Positions 12,691-14,636 of a stretch of 14,636 nucleotides of DNA are shown here, piece after piece. This DNA comes from JBQCDV01 sp051960855 (lineage in GTDB: Bacteria; Actinomycetota; Actinomycetes; JAJZTN01), in NCBI GenBank assembly GCA_051960855.1, contig JBQCDV010000241.1, forward strand, positions 1 to 14,636, written 5' to 3'. How positions within the stretch are numbered: the stretch's first letter is position 1; each line of letters begins with the position of its first letter. The notes under the pieces were generated by a model. That model was not told the DNA's origin and did no database searches. It saw only the letters and a program-made list of their open reading frames with translations. The position numbers were made by a program, and so were the translations under genes.

Positions 12691-14636
12691 CTAGGCGTGC
12701 AGCTCCGGCTCGCTGCCCTGCCCGGACGTCAGGTCGAGCGGCGCCTCGGCTGGCGAGCTGTCGGCCGGCGCGGCCTGCCGCCCGTGGCTGTCGAGGAGCA
12801 CCGCTCGCTCACCCAGGGCCGCCGCTCGCTCCGTCGCGGCCTGCTTGCGCCGCTGGGGGACGAGGGGAAGGCGGAGCACGCGCTCCACGTGGCGCTCCTC
12901 CTCGAGGTCACGCAGCCGGCCCTCGAGCAGCTGGGTGAGCGTGACGACGCCGACGACCACACCGGTGTCGGACTCGGTCACGGGCGCCCGGGTGACGCCG
13001 GCTTCGGCGAAGCGGTAGGCGACGTCGCGCAGCGTGTCCTCGGGATGGGCGACCAGGGGCTGGGCTACCGCGATCGTCTCGATCGGCAGGCTGCCGAGCG
13101 CGGGCTCCCGCAGGGCGTCGAGCAGGTCGCGGCGGCTCACGATCCCCGTGAGCTGGCCGCTGTCGTCGACGATCGGGTAGAGGCGCTGCCGGTGGTGGCG
13201 GTCCCGCTCGTCGAGCTCGGCGGAGGTGAACTCCTCCAGCACCTCGCGCACCGTGACCCCGGCGTCGAAGGCCACCGCGTCGTCGTTCATGACGTCACGG
13301 ACGAAGAGCACCTCGAGCGGGTCGATGGAGTACTCGCGGGTGAGGTGGAAGCCGCGACGAGCGATCTTCTCGGTGAGGACGCTGCGCTTGAGCAGCAGCG
13401 CCGAGACGCCGTACGCGGTGGAGGCCACCACGATGAGCGGCAGCAGCGCGCCCCACTCGTGGGTGAGCTCCAGGCTGAAGATGATCCCGGTGAAGGGGGA
13501 GCGCATGACGCCGCCGACCACCGCACCGAGGCCCATCAGGGCCCAGAAGCCAGGCCCTACCTGGGGGAAGACCAAGCCTTCGAGGGCGCCGAGGGCACCA
13601 CCGATCATGAAGACGGGGGCCAGGACGCCGCCGGAGGTGCCGGATCCCAAGGACAACGACCAGATAAGCGTCTTGACGACGAGAATGCCGATGACCAGGG
13701 ACATGCCGGCCTTGCCCGTCAGCAGCTCGGAGATCACGTCGTAGCCGACCCCCAGCGCGCGCGGCTCGATGAGGCCGCCGACGCCGATGATCAGGCCGCC
13801 GATCGCCGGCCACCACATCCAGTGGATGGGCAGGCGGGCGAAGGTGTCCTCGGCGAAGTAGACGATCCGGGTCGCGCCGACGGCGAGCAGCCCGCCGAGG
13901 ACGCCGGCGGCGAGACAGCAGACGTAGGTCCCGACATTGAGGTGGAGCACGACGTCGGGGACAGGGAAGACCGGAGCAGTCCCCAGGATGAGACCGCGCA
14001 CGATGGTGCTGACTGCGACCGAGGCGGCCACCGGCAGGTAGCTGCGCGGGCGCCATTCGAAGAGCAGCAGCTCGACGGCCAGCAGGATCGAGGCCAGCGG
14101 CGCGTTGAAGGTCGCTGCCATACCGCCCGCGGCCCCAGCGACCAGGAGGGTCTTGCGCTCGTCGGCGGACAGCCGCAGGAACTGCGCCATCACGGAGCCG
14201 ACGGCGCCGCCGGTCATGATGATCGGGCCCTCGGCGCCGAAGGGACCACCGGTGCCGATCGTGATCGCTGCGGAGATGGGCTTGAGGACCGCGACGCGGG
14301 GGCTGACCTTGCTGCCGCCGGTGAGGATGGCCTCGATCGCCTCGGGCATGCCGTGGCCACGGATGGCCTCGGAGCCGAACCGCGCCATGAGGCCGACGAC
14401 CAGCCCGCCCACCACGGGCGCGAGCAGCAGCCACCACCACGGGATCGTGGCCGCGTCCGGGATGCTCGACACCGCGACCAGGTGTCCGGTGAACACGATC
14501 CCGGTGATCAGCGCGATGAGCCGCAGCAGCACCCAGGCCGCGCCGGCGCCGAGCGCGCCGACCGGGAGGGCGAGCGCGACGACGACCAGCACCCGCGGCC
14601 CCACGGAGAAGTCCCGCAGGGGTCGCGCGGTCGGTC
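12691..14636 (-). CDS. ClC-family chloride channel/exchanger with two CBS domains (5' end outside)
   Basis: An integral membrane ClC protein that moves chloride, probably in exchange for protons. Numbering from GTG 14604: GHGMPEAIEAI (83-93) replaces the usual GSGIPE; GPFGAEGPI (120-128) keeps the gating glutamate (E125); AAGGMAATFNAPLASILLAVE (158-178) and GSGTSGGVLAPVF (320-332) are the remaining pore motifs; MRSPFTGIIFSLELT follows. Two CBS domains (about 434-500 and 510-570) may sense nucleotides, and a 60-residue hydrophilic tail ends the protein. The frame stays open from 14604 to the window edge and reads PLRDFSVGPRVL, which resembles ClC N-termini, so the true start is most likely beyond 14636 and the coordinates are partial. 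It ends 15 bases from ramB in opposite orientation; that gap shows no strong terminator. Channel versus antiporter cannot be settled here. Confidence 0.93.
   Translation of the reverse strand, partial: PTARPLRDFSVGPRVLVVVALALPVGALGAGAAWVLLRLIALITGIVFTGHLVAVSSIPDAATIPWWWLLLAPVVGGLVVGLMARFGSEAIRGHGMPEAIEAILTGGSKVSPRVAVLKPISAAITIGTGGPFGAEGPIIMTGGAVGSVMAQFLRLSADERKTLLVAGAAGGMAATFNAPLASILLAVELLLFEWRPRSYLPVAASVAVSTIVRGLILGTAPVFPVPDVVLHLNVGTYVCCLAAGVLGGLLAVGATRIVYFAEDTFARLPIHWMWWPAIGGLIIGVGGLIEPRALGVGYDVISELLTGKAGMSLVIGILVVKTLIWSLSLGSGTSGGVLAPVFMIGGALGALEGLVFPQVGPGFWALMGLGAVVGGVMRSPFTGIIFSLELTHEWGALLPLIVVASTAYGVSALLLKRSVLTEKIARRGFHLTREYSIDPLEVLFVRDVMNDDAVAFDAGVTVREVLEEFTSAELDERDRHHRQRLYPIVDDSGQLTGIVSRRDLLDALREPALGSLPIETIAVAQPLVAHPEDTLRDVAYRFAEAGVTRAPVTESDTGVVVGVVTLTQLLEGRLRDLEEERHVERVLRLPLVPQRRKQAATERAAALGERAVLLDSHGRQAAPADSSPAEAPLDLTSGQGSEPELHA

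Noticed and set aside
12676..12702. Terminator around the ramB/ClC convergent ends (GCCT-GCT-AGGC)
   Set aside because: A four-bp stem without a T-run is too weak to support.

Overview
The window is high-GC DNA with GTG starts, short intergenic gaps, a RamB-type regulator beside an actinobacterial isocitrate lyase, a DUF4397/class F sortase pair and a secreted GH6 enzyme. Together these point to an actinomycete chromosome; I cannot name the genus. There are nine protein genes, two of them cut by the window edges, and no RNA gene, IS element or CRISPR array that I can see. No gene-free stretch exceeds 300 bases.

Left part (1-6386, minus strand): a compact four-gene operon read right to left. 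It begins with an 895-residue protein fusing a dolichol-phosphate-mannose-synthase-like GT2 domain, a GtrA-like membrane domain, a Pro-rich linker and a C-terminal P-loop domain resembling HPr kinase. A membrane GT2 with the DAED/ED/QxxRW motif set follows (4-bp GTGA overlap), then a GT-C (GT39/ArnT-like) membrane transferase (another GTGA overlap), then after 5 bases a secreted CBM96/DNRLRE protein cut by the left edge. Read together this looks like an envelope or exported glycan pathway: charge a polyprenyl phosphate with sugar, flip it, extend or transfer it outside, and bind the product.

Middle part (6387-9547, plus strand): a 257-base divergent control region, then a secreted GH6 glucanase-like protein with an altered active-site motif, a secreted and membrane-anchored DUF4397 protein, and a class F sortase. 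GH6 enzymes accompany GT2 synthases in cellulose-like glycan systems of actinomycetes, so both sides of the divergent region may form one surface-glycan island. That link is inference.

Right part (9566-14636): aceA (isocitrate lyase, minus strand) is divergent from ramB (regulator of acetate and glyoxylate metabolism, plus strand) across a 161-base region holding two perfect inverted repeats and a probable leaderless ramB promoter. A ClC-family chloride channel or exchanger with two CBS domains converges on ramB and runs off the right edge.

The strongest candidate for something new is the glycosyltransferase-GtrA-HprK-like fusion, which would physically join polyprenyl-sugar supply to a kinase-type module. 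Next are the GH6 active-site change and the operon context.
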